From Butyrivibrio sp. LB2008 (lineage in GTDB: Bacteria > Bacillota > Clostridia > Lachnospirales > Lachnospiraceae): DNA of 64,000 nt. Made by a program: the position numbers and the translations under genes. The notes under the pieces are model-generated. The model saw only the letters and a program-made list of their open reading frames with translations. It was not told the origin of the DNA and searched no databases. Of the stretch, positions 61,814 through 64,000 are shown in pieces (the stretch's first letter is position 1; every line of letters starts with the position of its first letter). The stretch lies in assembly GCF_000621565.1 (NCBI RefSeq), contig NZ_KK211305.1, forward strand, positions 280,258 through 344,257, read 5' to 3'.

Positions 61814-61941
61814 ATTATAGTCCTATGGTTTTTGCAATACATTCTGCAAAAGTCCTATGACTTTTTGCGTACAACTTGCAAAAGTCATAGGACTTTTTGT
61901 ATAATTATTGCAAAAGTCATAGGAGTTTTGCAAAATGCATA
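61814..61941 (+). repeat. four 32-nt palindromic units overlapping a start codon
   Basis: Units begin at 61814 (degenerate), 61846, 61878 and 61910 with an exact 32-nt period. Each later unit starts GCAAAAGTC, has TAGGA or its reverse TCCTA in the centre and ends in a T-run plus G/C, so each is itself a palindrome. The last unit contains the ribosome binding site (AGGAG, 61921-61925) and the ATG at 61935. TCCTATGACTTTT in an earlier unit can pair with AAAAGTCATAGGA over the ribosome binding site. Confidence 0.75.
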
Positions 61942-63260
61942 GAGAAATATTAAATGATCTGGAAAAATGGAAAGATAAGTCACGTAGAAAGCCATTGATT
62001 CTTACCGGAGTAAGGCAATGTGGAAAGACTTATATTGTAAATGAGTTTGCTCGTAAGAACTTTGAGAGCTATGTATATGTCAATTTTGAGTCGGATGAGA
62101 CATTGGCGGCTATTTTTGATTATGACTTTGATGTTGACAGAATCATAAAGGAATTGGAACAACATTTTAAAATACAGATAACTCCGGGAAAAACTCTTAT
62201 CTTTTTCGATGAGATTCAGGAATGCACGAGAGCGATCACATCGCTAAAATATTTTTGTGAGAAAAAGAGGGAACTGCATATAGTATGTGCAGGTTCATTG
62301 CTTGGAGTTGCCTTAAAGAAGAAACAGATCTCATTTCCGGTAGGAAAAGTAAATCGTATTCAGCTTTATCCTATGAGTTTTAAAGAATTTATTATTGCAA
62401 ACGGCAGAGCGGATTTAATAGATATTTTTAAAGAATGGCCGATTGATCGAGAGATTCCCAAGTTGTACACAGTTCCAATGGAAGAATTGCTTAAGGCATA
62501 TTATATCGTTGGAGGTATGCCTGAAGTAGTGAATACCTGGATTGAGACACACGACTATAACGAAGTAATAGAGGTACAGAATGAAATATTAGATGATTAC
62601 TCGGATGATTTTTCTAAGCATGCACCACTTACGGATGTACCTAAAATTCGTTGGATCTGGGATTCGGTTCCCGTGCAGTTGGCAAAAGAGAATAATAAAT
62701 TTATTTTTTCTCATGTGAAGGAAGGAAAGCGCTCAGCAGAATTGGAGGATGCGTTACAGTGGCTGGTAGATGCAGGTTTGCTTGTTAAAGCAGAATTGGT
62801 TGAGAAGCCGGAATTACCGTTGGAAGGTGCGGCTGATAAAACATATTTTAAGGTGTATATGTCTGATATCGGTTTGTTGCGAGCCAAATCCAAAGTATCT
62901 GTGAATACGATATTGGAAGAGACAGATCTTTACGTCAGATATAAAGGTGCCTTTGCAGAAAATTATGTTTTAAATGAGCTTAAGTCGCTTGGAAAAGAGC
63001 CATTTTTCTGGCGTTCAGGAAATACGGCAGAAGTGGATTTTATTTATGAAGAAGAAAGTGAGATTGTTCCGGTAGAAGTAAAGGCGGCAGATAATACGCA
63101 AGCAAAGAGCTATAGGCAGTTTTGCAAGAAATATCAACCAAAGAAAGGATTGAAATTATCCCGGAAGAATATAGCCGAGAATTTGTGCGAATCTACTACA
63201 ACTTACAATATTCCCTTGTACTTGGAATGGAATATTGATAGTTATATCAAATATAATTGA
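61935..63260 (+). CDS. AAA+ ATPase with DUF4143 domain
   Basis: This 441-residue protein has an N-terminal AAA+ module with Walker A G-V-R-Q-C-G-K-T (25-32) and Walker B L-I-F-F-D-E-I-Q near 96-103, plus the G-S-L-L-G sensor-like strand near 130. The C-terminal DUF4143 part ends in a PD-(D/E)XK-like core: S-G-N-T-A-E-V-D-F, then V-E-V-K-A. This common family has no established role; links to defence or stress are suggested but unproven. The gene is AT-rich and surrounded by repeats, so it may be acquired. Confidence 0.88.
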   Translation: MHREILNDLEKWKDKSRRKPLILTGVRQCGKTYIVNEFARKNFESYVYVNFESDETLAAIFDYDFDVDRIIKELEQHFKIQITPGKTLIFFDEIQECTRAITSLKYFCEKKRELHIVCAGSLLGVALKKKQISFPVGKVNRIQLYPMSFKEFIIANGRADLIDIFKEWPIDREIPKLYTVPMEELLKAYYIVGGMPEVVNTWIETHDYNEVIEVQNEILDDYSDDFSKHAPLTDVPKIRWIWDSVPVQLAKENNKFIFSHVKEGKRSAELEDALQWLVDAGLLVKAELVEKPELPLEGAADKTYFKVYMSDIGLLRAKSKVSVNTILEETDLYVRYKGAFAENYVLNELKSLGKEPFFWRSGNTAEVDFIYEEESEIVPVEVKAADNTQAKSYRQFCKKYQPKKGLKLSRKNIAENLCESTTTYNIPLYLEWNIDSYIKYN

Positions 63261-63324
63261 TGGCGATGGCGATGGCGATGGCGATGGCGATGGCGATGGC
63301 GATGGCGATGGCGATGGCGATGGC
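63259..63324 (+). repeat. 11 copies of GATGGC
   Basis: An uninterrupted hexamer run begins inside the stop codon (TGA, 63258-63260) of the ATPase gene. It is too pure to be selected coding sequence. Confidence 0.95.
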
Positions 63325-63457
63325 GTAGGTGCAGGTGTAACTATAGTGAACTGCCGCTATTTTGTGTTTTGCAATTGCTATGAAGTATGATATTATGATT
63401 TGGCTAATTAGTTAATGAAGTAGATAAAGGGAATTACTCCCTGAGAATGAGGTTGTG

Positions 63458-64000
63458 ATGCTTAATCAGTTTTCAAGGACACAGTTGTTATATGGTGCAG
63501 ATTCTATGGCTAAGCTGCAGGCTTCCCGCGTTGCCGTTTTTGGAATAGGCGGAGTAGGCGGTTATGTGGTGGAAGCTCTTGTAAGGAGCGGAGTGGGCGC
63601 CATTGATCTTATAGATGATGACAAGGTGTGCCTCACAAATATAAATCGTCAGATACTTGCAACAAGGAAAACAGTCGGAAAGTACAAGGTGGACGTTGCG
63701 GAAGAGCGTATACATGAGATAAATCCCGACTGCGAAGTCAGAGGATATAAGACCTTTTTCCTTCCCGATACTCAGGATCAGTTTGATTTTACGGAATATG
63801 ATTACGTTGTTGATGCAATCGATACTGTTACGGGAAAGCTTGCAATAATAGAAAAATCAAGAGATGCAGGCGTGCCCGTTATATCATCAATGGGTGCCGG
63901 AAACAAAGTAAATGCGGCAATGTTCGAAGTGGCTGACATATATGAAACGTCAATTTGTCCGCTTGCCAAAGTTATGAGACGTGAATGCAGGAAAAGAGGT
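63458..64000 (+). CDS. tcdA: TcdA-like ThiF-family enzyme, 3' end outside window
   Basis: The first 181 residues are visible. They show the ThiF/MoeB/E1 fold: V-F-G-I-G-G-V-G-G-Y for ATP binding near residue 30, L-I-D-D-D near 57, N-I-N-R-Q near 67 and V-D-A-I-D-T-V near 115. S-M-G-A-G-N-K near 148 and an S-I-C-P-L-A-K-V-M-R-R-E end fit TcdA, which cyclises N6-threonylcarbamoyl-adenosine in tRNA. GAGG precedes the ATG. The gene runs off the right edge. Confidence 0.85.
   Translation, partial: MLNQFSRTQLLYGADSMAKLQASRVAVFGIGGVGGYVVEALVRSGVGAIDLIDDDKVCLTNINRQILATRKTVGKYKVDVAEERIHEINPDCEVRGYKTFFLPDTQDQFDFTEYDYVVDAIDTVTGKLAIIEKSRDAGVPVISSMGAGNKVNAAMFEVADIYETSICPLAKVMRRECRKRG

Noticed and set aside
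61814..61941. CRISPR array
   Set aside because: The 32-nt units are contiguous, with no unique spacers and no cas genes nearby.

Overview
The window reads as a contiguous piece of a low-to-moderate GC Firmicutes chromosome, most likely a motile butyrate-producing Lachnospiraceae of the Butyrivibrio/Pseudobutyrivibrio group. This is inference from gene content: a thl-crt-hbd-bcd-etfB-etfA butyrate cluster, a Gram-positive late flagellar locus with fliW-csrA, AGGAGG-type ribosome binding sites, and Firmicutes-type small flagellins. All but one of the genes lie on the + strand.

Positions 1-16.8 kb form a late flagellar region. It holds flgM, flgN, two tandem flgK genes, an unusually long flgL, fliW, csrA, a glycosyltransferase, flaG, fliD, fliS, a FliT-like gene and two flagellin genes. 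Sigma-28 type promoters (TAAA-N15/16-NCCGATAA) precede flgM (two in tandem), flgL, flaG and the flagellins. The flagellin leaders carry GGA motifs that look like CsrA targets, so sigma-28/FlgM and FliW/CsrA probably act together here. From 17.0 to 22.8 kb lies a surface-glycan block: an epimerase, a LicD fusion, glucose-1-phosphate cytidylyltransferase and a ThDP enzyme. A barnase/barstar pair and an ion transporter follow.

From 25.3 to 34.2 kb are mixed housekeeping genes: a TIM-barrel-like protein, YqeG phosphatase, VanW, M18 peptidase, an SseB-like protein, a CheX-like/CheY pair, an SDR, a HAD hydrolase and trxB. A secreted NlpC/P60 hydrolase, a DnaA-box cluster, hpf and a CotH protein lead into the butyrate operon (39.1-45.7 kb). 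Every junction of that operon from thl to etfB carries a related hairpin repeat module. A Ni/Co ECF transporter, an unrecognised AT-rich gene, a second thiolase and an HD-GYP response regulator follow.

The last 12 kb hold a single tRNA-Arg, housekeeping genes, a six-tRNA array (Pro-Gly-Arg-His-Gln-Lys) and a lone minus-strand lipoprotein. A repeat-rich stretch follows, with two 150-nt direct repeats, four 32-nt units overlapping the start of an AAA+/DUF4143 gene, and an 11-copy hexamer. The window ends inside a tcdA-like gene. The least explained signals are non-coding: two 174-183 nt palindromes, the butyrate-operon modules, the 32-nt leader repeats and the DnaA-box cluster.
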